Source of the DNA: an uncultured Bacteroidia bacterium
GTDB taxonomy: Bacteria > Bacteroidota > Bacteroidia > Bacteroidales > UBA932
Direction: 5' to 3'
Length of the DNA: 64,000 nucleotides
NCBI GenBank assembly: GCA_902788175.1
Contig: CADAJF010000003.1
Location: 62,001 to 126,000, forward strand
Positions 34,846-45,760 of this stretch are shown in pieces. The notes beneath the pieces were generated by a model. The model worked only from the letters and a program-made list of their open reading frames with translations, did not search any database and was not told where the DNA came from. The translations under genes were made by a program, and so were the position numbers. Within the stretch, counting starts at the first letter, position 1. Each line of letters begins with the position of its first letter.

Positions 34846-35700
34846 ATGGGAAACATTATTGACGGAAAAGCAATGAGTCTTCAGGTGAAGGACGAGGTAA
34901 AGGCCGATGTCCTTGCGCTGGAGGCCCGCTACGGGCGCAAGCCCTGCCTGGTGGTGATTATTGTGGGTGAAAACCCCGCCAGCCAGGTGTATGTTCGCAA
35001 CAAAGTGAAGGCGGCGGCCTATACAGGCATGGAATCCCGCCTGGAGGAGCTTCCGGCCGGCATTTCGGAGGAGGCCCTCCTGTCGCAGATTGCGCAGCTG
35101 AACGCCGATCCCCTGGTGGACGGCATCCTGGTGCAGCTGCCCCTGCCCAAACATATCAACGAAGAGAAGGTGATTGACGCCATCGCCCGTGAAAAGGACG
35201 TGGACGGCTTCCATCCCGGCAATGTGGCCGGCCTGTGGCTGGGCAAGGACTGTATCGTTCCTTGCACGCCCGCCGGCATCATGCGCCTGATTGACAGCAC
35301 CGGCATCGAGCTCAAGGGAAAAAATGCCGTGGTGGTGGGCCGCAGCAATATTGTGGGCAAGCCCGTGGCCAAGCTCCTGCTGGACCGCCACGCCACCGTA
35401 ACCATCGCCCATTCCCGTACGGCAGACCTTGGCGCCGTGTGCCGCACCGCCGATGTCCTGGTGGTGGCGGTGGGGAAGGCCGGTGTGGTGACGGGCAGCA
35501 TGGTCAAGCCCGGTGCCGTGGTCATCGACGTGGGCATGAACCGCGACGCTGAAGGAAAGCTTTGCGGCGACGTGGATTTCCCTTCGGCCCAGCCTGTGGC
35601 GTCCTGGATTACCCCCGTCCCCGGCGGCGTGGGGCCCATGACCATAGCCATGCTTATGAAAAACACCATTGCCTGCTTCCTTTCCCGGGAGGCACGCTAA
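34846..35700 (+). CDS. folD: Bifunctional methylene-THF dehydrogenase / methenyl-THF cyclohydrolase
   Basis: 284 residues. Motifs: [14 protein letters not shown] near residue 44, [12 protein letters not shown] and [13 protein letters not shown] for NADP binding, and the [12 protein letters not shown] end. FolD supplies 10-formyl-THF used by PurN and PurH, which explains its place after purD. The palindromic repeat lies between them, so they may be partly uncoupled. Confidence 0.97.
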   Translation: MGNIIDGKAMSLQVKDEVKADVLALEARYGRKPCLVVIIVGENPASQVYVRNKVKAAAYTGMESRLEELPAGISEEALLSQIAQLNADPLVDGILVQLPLPKHINEEKVIDAIAREKDVDGFHPGNVAGLWLGKDCIVPCTPAGIMRLIDSTGIELKGKNAVVVGRSNIVGKPVAKLLLDRHATVTIAHSRTADLGAVCRTADVLVVAVGKAGVVTGSMVKPGAVVIDVGMNRDAEGKLCGDVDFPSAQPVASWITPVPGGVGPMTIAMLMKNTIACFLSREAR

Positions 35701-35715
35701 CCATTCCTTCCTTCC

Positions 35716-36999
35716 ATGGATCAGCAGCAGCACGACTTGGCGCAGGTGATGGAAGTGGCCACAGAGGCAGGCCACATCCTGTTGGAAAACGGGGCCGAGA
35801 TATCCCGCGTAGAGGATATCATGTCCCGTATTGCCACCTGCTTTGGGGTGGACTCGGGGAATTTCTTTGTCCTCTCCAACGGGATTTTCACCACCGGACG
35901 CTCTTCCGGCAAGATTTCCAAGGCCGGCGGACAGGCTTCTACCTATGCCAACGTGGAGTTCATCCCCATCCGGGGCATCCAGCTCTCGAAGGTGCGGGCG
36001 GTGAACCAGCTTAGCTACGACATCGCCGCCGGAGCCTGTTCCCTGGACCAGGCCAGGGAGCGCCTTCGCAGCATCCGCCTCAGCCCCGGCAAGCCGGCCT
36101 GGGAGCAGATGCTGGGCTCTGGTTTTGGCGCGGCAGGCTTTTGTGCCGTCTTCGGCGGCGGATACATGGACTGCGCGGCCGCCCTGGTTGTGGGCCTCCT
36201 TCTAAGCGTATGGACCGTCTTTGTGAGCGGCCGCTACCTCTCCAAGATAGTGGGCGGCATCTGCAATGCCCTTTTTGCCACGCTCCTTTGCATCCTGCTT
36301 TGGCGTCTGGGCCTTGGAGAGAGCCTGAGCAATGTCATCATAGGCGCCATTATGCCGCTGATTCCCGGAGTGCCCTTTGTGAACGGGGTACGTGACCTGG
36401 CCAACTCCGACTACCTGGCCGGCCTTACCCGCCTGACAGATGCCATGCTGGGCTTTTTCTGCATTGCCATGGGCGTATCCTTCGGCTTTTTGCTGGACGG
36501 CGCCCTTTTCGGGGGCGTGGTGGACCTGCCGGAAGTGGGGGTGAATCCCCAGACGGCAGGGTTCCTGATACAGGCGATTGCCGCCATGGTGGGTACGGCC
36601 GCCTTTGCCTGCCTTTTTGGCGCAGACCGTTCCCAGTACCTGGGGATGGGTGTTATCGGTGCTCTTGGCTGGGTATGTTACCTCTTGCTGGTACGCTATG
36701 CCGGCCTCACGGCCCCCGTGGCCACGGTCTTTTCCACCATTCTGGTTTGCCTGCTGTCCCGCATGGTAGCGGTTCCCACCCGCTCTCCGGCGCAGATTTT
36801 CCTGCTCTGCGGCATCTTCCCGCTGGTTCCCGGTGCGGGCGTATTCTGGTTCACTTACCACCTCAGTGCAGGTGAGCAGGACCTGGCCGGTTCTATCGGC
36901 TTTATGGCTGCCAAGGTGGCCATTGCCATTGTCCTGGGCATTATCTTTGCCATGGAACTTCCCCAGCGCCTCTTCTCCAGAAGAAACGGCGCCCATTGA
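35716..36999 (+). CDS. Threonine/serine exporter, fused ThrE (DUF1212 + DUF3815)
   Basis: 427 residues. The cytoplasmic hydrolase-like N-terminal part (about 1-125) has ENGAEISRVEDIM and FVLSNGIFTT; it is followed by about ten membrane helices with the motif PLIPGVPFVNGVRDL (about 218) and a second PLVPGAGV (about 368). Both halves, encoded by separate yjjP and yjjB genes in enterobacteria, are fused here as in Corynebacterium ThrE. It is 15 nt after folD. Confidence 0.88.
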   Translation: MDQQQHDLAQVMEVATEAGHILLENGAEISRVEDIMSRIATCFGVDSGNFFVLSNGIFTTGRSSGKISKAGGQASTYANVEFIPIRGIQLSKVRAVNQLSYDIAAGACSLDQARERLRSIRLSPGKPAWEQMLGSGFGAAGFCAVFGGGYMDCAAALVVGLLLSVWTVFVSGRYLSKIVGGICNALFATLLCILLWRLGLGESLSNVIIGAIMPLIPGVPFVNGVRDLANSDYLAGLTRLTDAMLGFFCIAMGVSFGFLLDGALFGGVVDLPEVGVNPQTAGFLIQAIAAMVGTAAFACLFGADRSQYLGMGVIGALGWVCYLLLVRYAGLTAPVATVFSTILVCLLSRMVAVPTRSPAQIFLLCGIFPLVPGAGVFWFTYHLSAGEQDLAGSIGFMAAKVAIAIVLGIIFAMELPQRLFSRRNGAH

Positions 37000-37023
37000 T
37001 GCCTGCAAAAAAAAGAAAAAGTG

Positions 37024-37031
37024 TATCTTTG
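37024..37031 (+). promoter_or_regulatory. -7 element for the coiled-coil protein gene
   Basis: TATCTTTG stands 28 nt before the ATG at 37060, after an A-rich stretch. Confidence 0.55.
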
Positions 37032-37059
37032 CAGGATAGGAAATAAACAACGGATCAAG

Positions 37060-37746
37060 ATGAATAGAATTCTATTGACTTTTGCTGCCCTGGCCCTTAC
37101 TCTGGGGGCGCAGGCGCAGTCTATCCACACAGAGGCCGTCCAGGAGGCAGAAAAACAGCTGCAGCAGGCCCGCAAGGACCTCTCGGACGCAGAAAACAAA
37201 GCCGATGCCCAGATCCGGGACGCCAAAAGCAAGCTGGACAAACTGGAAAAGGAGGCCGATAACTACAAGAGCGAGTACAACGCCGGCCGCAAGTCCCTCC
37301 AGCTGATGAAAAAAAACGTGGATGCCAAGAAAGAGGTAGTCAAGGCCAAGAAAAATGCCCTCAAGGCAGAGAAGAAAAGCCGCAAAGCCGACGGCGGCGT
37401 CCTGAACGCCAATGACAAGATTTTCATCTCCCAGATGGAAGAGGAAATCAAAACCCTGGAAGCGGACTATAAAGCCGCAGAACGCGAGTACAAGCAGGCC
37501 CAGTCCAAGGTAAACCAGAGCAAGAAGGCCATGAAGGAGGCCCAGAAGAAAATCCGCTCCGGCAAAAAAGAGATTTCCGCTGCCAAAAAGGATGTGAAGG
37601 CCGCCCGCAAGGATGTGAAAAACAGTGAAAAGGATCTCAAGACCCACAGGGCCGCGCATGAGGCTGCCGTCAAGGCAGAGCAAGCTGCAGCGCAGGCGGA
37701 GCAGGCTGTGGAGAAGGTGCTTCCGGACTCGCTTAAAGTGCAGTAG
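37060..37746 (+). CDS. Secreted Lys/Ala-rich coiled-coil protein, unknown function
   Basis: 228 residues from the ATG at 37060, which opens a signal peptide (to about residue 19, GAQAQ). The rest is almost pure coiled coil, very rich in Lys, Ala, Glu and Gln, with repeating KKxxK stretches (about 25-215) and no Cys or catalytic motif. It could act as a periplasmic spacer or scaffold. It is 3 nt upstream of trpS, an odd neighbour, so co-transcription may be incidental. Not recognised. Confidence 0.7.
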   Translation: MNRILLTFAALALTLGAQAQSIHTEAVQEAEKQLQQARKDLSDAENKADAQIRDAKSKLDKLEKEADNYKSEYNAGRKSLQLMKKNVDAKKEVVKAKKNALKAEKKSRKADGGVLNANDKIFISQMEEEIKTLEADYKAAEREYKQAQSKVNQSKKAMKEAQKKIRSGKKEISAAKKDVKAARKDVKNSEKDLKTHRAAHEAAVKAEQAAAQAEQAVEKVLPDSLKVQ

Positions 37747-38870
<1,124 letters not shown>

Positions 38871-38871
<1 letters not shown>

Positions 38872-39827
38872 TGGACGCGCAGGGAAAGAAACTCACCCCC
38901 ATGAAATTCCTGCCTCACGGGCAGCAGATGCCCTGGGGCGGTATGGAATACAAACTGGCCGATTTAGGCTTTGTGGACTCCATGGCCTGCGAAGGCTATC
39001 TGGGGGGCAATACCCTCAGCGACATCATGCAGACCTACCTGGAGCGCGTGGTGGGAGAAACAGCCTTCGAGTGGTATGGGACGCAGTTCCCGGTGCTGGT
39101 GAAGCGCCTGCAGGTCAAGGGCCGCACGGCCCTTCATGTGAACCCGGACGACGAGTCCGCCGCCCAGCGCTACGACGCCTTTGGCAAAACCGCCCTCTGG
39201 TATGTGGAAAAGGCCGGGCCGGACGCCAGGCTCTTCCTGGGTTTTAGAAAGACAGTCAGTGCCGCCGCCTTCTACAAGGCCTGCATGGAGGGAACCGTCC
39301 AGGAACTCCTGCAGGAAATCAGCCCCCGGGAAGGGGAGTGCTACCTGGTTCCCCCGGGAATGGTGCATGCAGCCCAGGATGTGACGCTGCTGGAAGTGGC
39401 GGAAAGCTCGGAACTCAGCTTCCGGCTGCACGACTGGGGCAGCACCGAAAGAGAACTCCACCTGGAAGAAGCTTTTGACCTGATAGACCTTTCGGCACGG
39501 CCTGTAAAACCTGTACAGAATGCTGTTACAGAACAGTTTACCCTGAATCTTATCCCGCTGTCCCAGGCCCTGCAAAGCCGCCGGGACGTGGACGATACTT
39601 TCCTTGTGTACCTGTGCCTGAAAGGCAGCGCCGCCCTTCGCGCAGACGGTAAGGACTATCCGCTCAAGGCCGGTGAACTGGTGCTGGTTCCCGCAGAGGT
39701 GAACGATTTCCTGCTTCTTCCCGCAGCCCCCGAAACCCTTCTGATGGAAGTGCGCATGGATCCCAGGCCGGAGCAGGAAGATATCATCGGCGAAGAAAAG
39801 GAGGAGCTATGGCCGACGTCCGAATAG
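38871..39827 (+). CDS. Phosphomannose-isomerase-type cupin with altered metal ligands
   Basis: 318 residues, the fold and length of bacterial ManA (type I phosphomannose isomerase). FPVLVKRLQVKG and VPPGMVHA (with its His) are retained. The metal site is changed: the usual Q-V-H-P is H-V-N-P (near residue 83), and the Glu of G-K-T-E-x-W-Y is Ala (GKTALWY, near residue 104). Three of four ligands thus differ, so classical zinc-dependent isomerase activity is doubtful. It is embedded between trpS and an S4 gene, with overlaps of 1 and 19 nt. Confidence 0.75.
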
Positions 39828-40255
39828 ACAAATACCTCTGGGCCATCCGGGCCTTCAAGACCCGCACGGACGCCGCCGATGCCTGCAAGGGCGGGAAGGT
39901 GAAAATAGGCCAGGTGAATGCCAAGCCTTCCAAAGTGGTGCAGGCGGGCGATGTGCTGCATGTGCGAAAGGGCCTGGTTACCTTCACCTACAAGGTGGTG
40001 CAGCCCACAGAGCATCGCGTGGGCGCCAAGCTGGTTCCCAATTTCGCGGAAAACCTTACCCCGCTCTCAGAGCTGGATAAACTGCGTGCCCCCGTGGAGA
40101 GCTTCTTTGTGACACGTGACCGCGGTGCCGGCCGTCCCACCAAGAAGGACCGCCGGGAGATAGAACAAATCTGGGACGCCCTGGATTTGCAGGACGTCCC
40201 GGATGATGTGGCGGCCAGTTTCGGCCTCTCCGAGGAGGACGAAGACGATTTCTAG
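39809..40255 (+). CDS. S4-domain RNA-binding protein (Hsp15/RqcP type)
   Basis: 148 residues. The S4 domain (about 4-70) starts with VRIDKYLWAIRAFKTRT and has KVKIGQVNAKPSKVV, the standard Hsp15 pattern. Hsp15-type proteins bind 50S subunits with stalled nascent chains. An acidic tail (EEDEDDF) ends the protein. It overlaps the previous gene by 19 nt and its stop codon overlaps the stop of the convergent S9 peptidase gene (CTAG). Confidence 0.9.
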   Translation: MADVRIDKYLWAIRAFKTRTDAADACKGGKVKIGQVNAKPSKVVQAGDVLHVRKGLVTFTYKVVQPTEHRVGAKLVPNFAENLTPLSELDKLRAPVESFFVTRDRGAGRPTKKDRREIEQIWDALDLQDVPDDVAASFGLSEEDEDDF

Positions 40256-43011
40256 CGAGCCGCTTCCTCGTACCCGAAGTAATAGCCTTTCTTGACATAG
40301 GGAACGCCGTCCTGCATCCAGGCGGGGGCGGGTTCTCCCTTCAAGTAGTGGTCAAAGAACTGCTGTAAGCGGATGGTGAGGTCCTTGCGGTTGCGGCGCT
40401 CCCGCAGGTTGTGTGCCTCGTTGTTGTACTGAAGCAGCCAGGCCGGTTTTCCCAGTCTTCGAAGTCCCATGAACATCTCGATGCCCTGGTACCACGGAAC
40501 GGCACCGTCGGCGTCGTTGTGCATGATCAGGACGGGCGTGGTCACGTCCGGGAGGCGGAAGAGGGGAGAGTTCTCCACGTACAGTTCCGTCCCGTTCCAG
40601 AGGTCCCGGCCAATGCGGCTCTGCCCTTGCTCGTACTGTCCCTGGCGGCTGCTGCCGGATTCCCAGCGGATACCTCCGTAGGCCGATGTCATATTGCTCA
40701 CGGGCGCCCCGGCGCCTGCTGCCTTGAACATGCCGGTGCGGGTAATCAGGTAGGCCACCTGGTAACCGCCCCAGCTCTGGCCCTGGATGGCCATGTTGTC
40801 GCTGTCAATCCAGGGGAAGCGGGTGAGGGATTCGGCCCCGCTCACAATGCAGTTGTAGGCGCTTTCGCCGGGAAGGCCGCGCGTGTACACAATGTCCGGT
40901 ACAAACACTACATAGCCGCGGGACACGTAGAAGGGGATGTTGATGATGGACCAGCTGGGCTGCACAGGGTAGTGCGTATAGAGGTTCTCGCTGTTTCTCT
41001 CATAGAAGTAAATCATGGCGGGGTACTTCTTGCCGGCGTCAAAATCTTCCGGTTTGTACAGGAGACCGTCCATGGCGGTGCCGTCGTAGGCTGTCCAGTG
41101 ATAGAGCTCTACCGTGCCCCAGTTGTAGTCCTTGAGCTGCGGGTTGATGGCGGTGAGCTTGCGCTCCTGCGTACCCGGGGCCGTGGTATAGTACAGGTCC
41201 AGGGGCTCCTGGAAATTGCCCTTGAGGTAGAGGTAAGCCTGTGCCTTACCGGCTTTCTTGGGATTCTTCCAGCTGTAAGGGCCCTTTGCCAGCGTCTTGA
41301 AAGTCTTGGTCGGTTTGTCCAGCTGCACGCTGGCAAAGCCGTTTTCCTTGCTTACCTGGTCAAAGAGGCTAAGAAGGAGCGTCTCGTCTGCCTTGAAGTG
41401 GCGTTCCTCTTCCATGTCCTTGAGCTGAAGGGTACGGTAGGTGACCTGCACCGGGCGGCCTTCCGTCAGGCGCTGGGGGGCAGTGCCGGCGGTGGGAACG
41501 CGCCAGATGTCGTAGCGGTCAAACAGCAGGACGTCGCGGTCTTCTTCCGTCCAGCCGCCAAAGCCGTAGGGGCCGGGGCGGGTGGGGTGGTCGTCGGTCT
41601 CGTCCCAGAAATACACGCCCAGGCCGCTGGCAAGGGTGCGGTTCTGAGCGGCGGCAATATCGTAAAGATGCCACTGGCAGGCGCCGTGGTCCCACCACAG
41701 CACGTACTTGGCCAGCGGGGAGAGGCTGATCATGGAGAAGGCCCCGGTGGCAATCTCCACCTTTCCCTTGGGACCGTCCAGCGTCAGGGTAACAGGGTTC
41801 TGGTAGTCCCATTGGTTGCGCACAGGGTCCGGCGTACTTACCAGCAGGGAGTAGGGGGAGTCTCCCCGGTTGCCCTGGTGCAGACGCGTGAGCTTGCTGT
41901 CATTGAGAAGATGCAGTTTGCCGGGGGCGAGAACCTCTGCGGGGAAGGTGCGGGCGGCATCGCGCTTGAGGTTCACTTTCTGGTAGGGCGGAAGCTCTGC
42001 GGCATCCCAGTTCCAGATATCCAGGCCGGGGGTTTCGAACGGAACCAGGGAAGTGTCCTTGGGCGGCACCAGCTCCTGCAGGCCCACAAAGATGCGCTGC
42101 CCGTTGTGGCTGAAGCGGTAGTCGCTGTTCTCCGTGATGCCCCAGCTTTCAGGTATGCCGGCGCTCTCGGGGCCGGCCAGCCGCCGGGGAGCCTGCTCAC
42201 CTATCTTGTACTGGAAAAGGGAAGCGTGCTTGCTGCCGCTGGAAAGGGTATCCGGCGCCTGCAGGAAAAGGCAGGCCGATCCATCCTCGTTGAAACGCGG
42301 GACGGCGTGCCAGGCGGCGGTGTCCGGGAAGAAACGGCTTTCGCGGCGAAGGACGTCATACACGCCCGCAACTGTGCGGAACTTCCCCTCCTTTTGCACC
42401 AGTCCCAGCTGCTTTCCGTCCTTGGAGAAGCTGTATTCGCTGATATGGCGCAGGGTGTCCAGGTTGCCGCCGGCAAAGTGGTAAACGGCAAGCGGCCCCC
42501 CGATCTCCTTGTTCTTCCGCTCCTTCTTGGGGATGAAGGTGGTGTCTGTAGTGGCAAAGGCAATGGCCTGGAGGCCGTGCTTGGCGGCCTTGTAGCCCTT
42601 TACGTTGGCGAATTTGCGGATTTCCCCTGTTGTGAGATTGACAATGGCCAGGGAGTCCTTGGGCAGCTGGTCATCCTTTTTCTTGGCTATCTTGGCCTTT
42701 CGTGTCTCCTTGAAGTAGGGCTTGATAAGGCAGACGGCGTAGGACTCGTCTTCCAGCAGGGTGACGCGGTAGCCGCGGGGAATCTCGATGCTGCGGGTGA
42801 TGCCCTTTTTCCCTACAACCTGCAGGGTGAGCATACCGTCGCCTTCCTGGGGATTCACTTCGTAGGCCATCACGTGCCCGGCGGGGGTGATGATGGGCTC
42901 ACTGACGCTTTGCCAGCTGTCATAGACGCTGTGGTCCAGCACTTTTTTCTGGGCCTGAAGGCCGTTAGCGGCCAGCAGGGTGCACAGCAGAAGGGTGAGG
43001 GTTCGTTTCAT
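40252..43011 (-). CDS. Secreted S9-family prolyl oligopeptidase-like peptidase
   Basis: 919 residues with a signal peptide (ANGLQAQ). A long beta-propeller region (about 40-640) precedes the alpha/beta hydrolase domain (about 650-900). The nucleophile is in AIQGQSWGGYQ (about residue 743), the Asp in MHNDADGAVP (about 832) and the His in NNEAHNLRE (about 862). Such enzymes cleave peptides, often after Pro, in the periplasm or at the surface. It lies upstream of (3 nt from) nothing in the same unit except the GH25 gene, which precedes it on the same strand. Confidence 0.92.
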   Translation of the reverse strand: MKRTLTLLLCTLLAANGLQAQKKVLDHSVYDSWQSVSEPIITPAGHVMAYEVNPQEGDGMLTLQVVGKKGITRSIEIPRGYRVTLLEDESYAVCLIKPYFKETRKAKIAKKKDDQLPKDSLAIVNLTTGEIRKFANVKGYKAAKHGLQAIAFATTDTTFIPKKERKNKEIGGPLAVYHFAGGNLDTLRHISEYSFSKDGKQLGLVQKEGKFRTVAGVYDVLRRESRFFPDTAAWHAVPRFNEDGSACLFLQAPDTLSSGSKHASLFQYKIGEQAPRRLAGPESAGIPESWGITENSDYRFSHNGQRIFVGLQELVPPKDTSLVPFETPGLDIWNWDAAELPPYQKVNLKRDAARTFPAEVLAPGKLHLLNDSKLTRLHQGNRGDSPYSLLVSTPDPVRNQWDYQNPVTLTLDGPKGKVEIATGAFSMISLSPLAKYVLWWDHGACQWHLYDIAAAQNRTLASGLGVYFWDETDDHPTRPGPYGFGGWTEEDRDVLLFDRYDIWRVPTAGTAPQRLTEGRPVQVTYRTLQLKDMEEERHFKADETLLLSLFDQVSKENGFASVQLDKPTKTFKTLAKGPYSWKNPKKAGKAQAYLYLKGNFQEPLDLYYTTAPGTQERKLTAINPQLKDYNWGTVELYHWTAYDGTAMDGLLYKPEDFDAGKKYPAMIYFYERNSENLYTHYPVQPSWSIINIPFYVSRGYVVFVPDIVYTRGLPGESAYNCIVSGAESLTRFPWIDSDNMAIQGQSWGGYQVAYLITRTGMFKAAGAGAPVSNMTSAYGGIRWESGSSRQGQYEQGQSRIGRDLWNGTELYVENSPLFRLPDVTTPVLIMHNDADGAVPWYQGIEMFMGLRRLGKPAWLLQYNNEAHNLRERRNRKDLTIRLQQFFDHYLKGEPAPAWMQDGVPYVKKGYYFGYEEAAR

Positions 43012-43014
43012 AGG

Positions 43015-43800
43015 TTATGGTATTATTACAGATAAATCTACGGTTCCGGAGATGCCGTGTACTACGGCCTTGTCCGTGAACTGCCAGAACTTCCAGCCGG
43101 GAGTAAGGGGCGGCTCGCTGTTGTAGCGGGCTATCCAGAGGGGGTATTGCGCGGTGATGTCGGATGTCAGCCAATCGCGCGCAAAGGCGTCGCCGGTATA
43201 GACGATGGGTTTGCGCCCGTAGTACTTTTCCACGGCCTGCAGCCATTGGAGCGCTTTGCGGTTCAGCTCTTCCTTGGTACAGCCCTTGTGCGCGGTTTCG
43301 ATGTCCAGGATGGGCGGGAGGTCCCGGTGCGTCAGGCTCACGCGGCTGGTGTAGTGCTGCGCCTGGCGCAGGGGGTCCTTGGAAGAGCGGAAAAAGTGGT
43401 AGGCGCCGCGCGAGAGGCCGGCTTGGGAAGACTCGGCCCACCAGGTGTCGAAGTGCCGGTCCAGGTGGTTTTCTCCTTCGGTGGCCTTGACTATCACGTG
43501 GGTCAGGGGCAGGATTTGCCGGGCGTGGGCGAGGTCCCTGCTGGTGCGGCCGTCTGTGTCCAGTACCACGCGCAGGGAGTCCCACACCACCTTGCGGGGA
43601 TTGTGGTGGGAAAGGTCCACCATAAAGTGCCGATACCCCTGCGGCGCGGCCGCTCCCTTGTCCGGATTGCGGGTGGCCAGCACATGCGGGAGTGCCACCC
43701 CCAGGGCTAAAAGGACTACGGCCCCCAGGACCCACCAGGGGCTGAGGACCGTTTTGCCGCGTTTTTTCCGCCGGCGCTTATGAGCGGGACGGGAAGGCAC
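43015..43800 (-). CDS. GH25 family lysozyme, membrane-anchored
   Basis: 261 residues, with a GTG start at 43800. A very basic N-terminus (HKRRRKKRGK) and one membrane helix (about 22-42) suggest anchoring. The GH25 barrel begins at about 58 (HFMVDLSHHNP); catalytic Asp/Glu are likely in LDIETAHKG (about 163). It cleaves peptidoglycan. Overlaps pssA by 23 nt and is followed by the S9 peptidase gene 3 nt later. A GTG was preferred because no ATG gives the helix. Confidence 0.85.
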   Translation of the reverse strand: MPSRPAHKRRRKKRGKTVLSPWWVLGAVVLLALGVALPHVLATRNPDKGAAAPQGYRHFMVDLSHHNPRKVVWDSLRVVLDTDGRTSRDLAHARQILPLTHVIVKATEGENHLDRHFDTWWAESSQAGLSRGAYHFFRSSKDPLRQAQHYTSRVSLTHRDLPPILDIETAHKGCTKEELNRKALQWLQAVEKYYGRKPIVYTGDAFARDWLTSDITAQYPLWIARYNSEPPLTPGWKFWQFTDKAVVHGISGTVDLSVIIP

Positions 43801-44497
43801 TCAGTACAAGGTTTTCCAGGATATAGAAAACAAAGATGGCCAGGACGGCGAGGCTCCAGTGGAGGCCGGCCAGCACAACGGCCAGAAGGGCAGCCACGGC
43901 TACGCTTAGGAAGACTATGCGCTTGCCGTCCAGCAGTTTATGTCCCTTGCCGGCCTTCATCCCGAACATGGGGATTTCGCTGACCAGCAGCAGTCCCAGC
44001 ACCACCGCAAGGGAGGGAAGGAACCACTGCGTGCCCACCAGGGAGTCTGCTACGCTGCCCGGGCGCACCGCTACATAGTGGCACAGTGCGCCGCATATGA
44101 TGGCTGCAGTGGGAGTGGCTACGCCCAGGAAATCCGTTCCCTGGCGCTGGTCCACGTTGAATTTGGCCAGGCGAAGGGCGCTCATGACCGCCAGAAACAG
44201 CGGAACGAAGGAGAGCCAGCCTTGCGTGCCGTGCAGCTGCATGGTTTCCAGCAGCATGAGCGCGGGCAGCAGGCCGAAGCTCACCACATCCGCCAGGGAA
44301 TCCAATTCTTTGCCGATGGGGGAGTAGGCCCCCAGCAGCCGGGCAGCAAGGCCGTCGCAGAAGTCGAAGACCGCCGCGGCCAGCATGAGCGGAAAGGCCA
44401 GCTCCAGCCGCCCCTGCATAGTAAACACCACTCCCATGGTCCCCGCGAGGAGATTCATGGAAGTGATGCTGTTGGGTATGTGCCGGGTAAGGCTCAT
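43778..44497 (-). CDS. pssA: CDP-diacylglycerol-serine O-phosphatidyltransferase
   Basis: 239 residues, about seven membrane helices. The CDP-alcohol phosphotransferase motif is complete: DGLAARLLGAY followed by KELDSLADVVSFG (D-G-x2-A-R-x8-G-x3-D-x3-D, near residue 48). It makes phosphatidylserine, the precursor of phosphatidylethanolamine. No psd lies next to it. It starts right next to the pepC-like gene stop. Confidence 0.93.
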   Translation of the reverse strand: MSLTRHIPNSITSMNLLAGTMGVVFTMQGRLELAFPLMLAAAVFDFCDGLAARLLGAYSPIGKELDSLADVVSFGLLPALMLLETMQLHGTQGWLSFVPLFLAVMSALRLAKFNVDQRQGTDFLGVATPTAAIICGALCHYVAVRPGSVADSLVGTQWFLPSLAVVLGLLLVSEIPMFGMKAGKGHKLLDGKRIVFLSVAVAALLAVVLAGLHWSLAVLAIFVFYILENLVLSAFPSRS

Positions 44498-45703
44498 TTA
44501 CTTGAGACCCAGCTTCTTGAGGATTTCCTTGGGAACGGCCTTCTTGTTCACCACAATGTTGAGGGTCTTGCCCTTGGCGAAGTCCTCGGACATGTACCAC
44601 AGGCCCTTGAAGGCACCGGTTTCTCCCCAGGAGTTCTTGATCATGTAGTACTTGTTGCCGTTCTGGTCCTTGGCGATGCCGTAGAGGTGCATGCCATGGT
44701 CATCGGTGGAGGTTTTCTCGTCGTAGTACTGCTGGCGGAGTTCCTGGGTGACCTTGATCTCCTTCACGGCCTTCTTCTCTGCGGGCTTGTCTTCTGCCTT
44801 GCCCACCCAACGCTCCTGGTCCGAACCGGTGGAAGCAGCAGCCTCTGTGTCAATCAGGAGGCCGATACCATCGCGGGTGAAGCCGGTTTCCGATACATCG
44901 CCGCCCCAGGCTACGGTGTAGCCGTTATCTACGGCGTAGTCCATGATGGCCATGAACTCATCCAGGGGAACGTTCCAGGACAGGCTGTGGCGCCAGTTGT
45001 CGCAGACCTCCATGGCGAAGGCGGTGTAGAAGGGATGGTGGGTGTAGGAGGTGAAGCCGATATAGTCGTCCAGGTTCAGGCCCTGGGCGTCACGGTAGCT
45101 TTCCGGGGTGTAGGTGACACCGTTTACCTCAAAGGTTTCCGGGACTTTGCCCATGTAGGCGTCCAGGATGCCCTCCAGGCCCTGGGGCCATACCTTGGTG
45201 AGCTTGCGGTTGGGGTTTTTGACGATGGCGTTCACATAGCCCTTGAGGCCGGCATCGAGCTCTCCCTGGACGGGGAGGTCATAGCCGTACTGGAGACCGG
45301 AGTAGGCTTTCTGGTCAATGAGGCCGTAGCGCTTGGCAGTTTCGATGGCGTCACCGAAGTCCGATCCCACGGCAAAGTTCATGTGACCGTCCATGCGGAC
45401 AAACTGGACGGCGCGGTCCAGGTAAGACTTGCGGACAATGTACATTTCCGAGAAATCCGGGTACTGGGCGGGGTCCTTGAGGCCCTTGGCCTTGATTACT
45501 TCCGACTCCAGGAAAGACAGGGCGCTGAAACACCAACAGGTTCCGCTGCGGCTCTGGTTCTTGACAGAGGTGATGGGGTTCTCCTTAACTACGGTGAACT
45601 GATAGTCAGATGCTTTGACCGGGGAAGCGGGCCGCTGCTGGGCCATGGCGCCAAAAAGGCTCACGGAGAGCACAAGCGCGGATACGAGGATTCCTTTTTT
45701 CAT
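44498..45703 (-). CDS. Secreted C1 cysteine peptidase, bleomycin-hydrolase type
   Basis: 401 residues with a signal peptide (FGAMAQ). Catalytic residues: Gln and Cys in KNQSRSGTCWCFSAL (about 48-61), His in DDHGMHLYG (about 338), Asn in MIKNSWGE (about 356). This is the PepC/bleomycin hydrolase type, an aminopeptidase made in the cytoplasm in most bacteria; here it is secreted, as in many Bacteroidales. Promoter boxes lie directly upstream. Confidence 0.93.
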   Translation of the reverse strand: MKKGILVSALVLSVSLFGAMAQQRPASPVKASDYQFTVVKENPITSVKNQSRSGTCWCFSALSFLESEVIKAKGLKDPAQYPDFSEMYIVRKSYLDRAVQFVRMDGHMNFAVGSDFGDAIETAKRYGLIDQKAYSGLQYGYDLPVQGELDAGLKGYVNAIVKNPNRKLTKVWPQGLEGILDAYMGKVPETFEVNGVTYTPESYRDAQGLNLDDYIGFTSYTHHPFYTAFAMEVCDNWRHSLSWNVPLDEFMAIMDYAVDNGYTVAWGGDVSETGFTRDGIGLLIDTEAAASTGSDQERWVGKAEDKPAEKKAVKEIKVTQELRQQYYDEKTSTDDHGMHLYGIAKDQNGNKYYMIKNSWGETGAFKGLWYMSEDFAKGKTLNIVVNKKAVPKEILKKLGLK

Positions 45704-45727
45704 TACTTTTAGTTACTAGTTTACCTA

Positions 45728-45758
45728 CAAATTTAAGCAGAATGTTGTAATTTTGCAA
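45728..45758 (-). promoter_or_regulatory. Promoter of the C1 peptidase gene
   Basis: On the minus strand: TTG (45756-45758), a 20-nt spacer, TAAATTTG (45728-45735), 24 nt before the ATG. It shares its DNA with the plus-strand element TAATTTTG at 45748-45755. Confidence 0.7.
45748..45755 (+). promoter_or_regulatory. -7 element of the esterase gene
   Basis: TAATTTTG (TAnnTTTG) only 5 nt before the GTG start at 45761, so the message may be leaderless. It lies inside the opposite promoter. Confidence 0.5.
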
Positions 45759-45760
45759 GC

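Noticed and set aside
40411-43035. 874-codon antisense frame over the S9 peptidase gene
   Set aside because: It is the shadow of a gene with a full catalytic triad and signal peptide.
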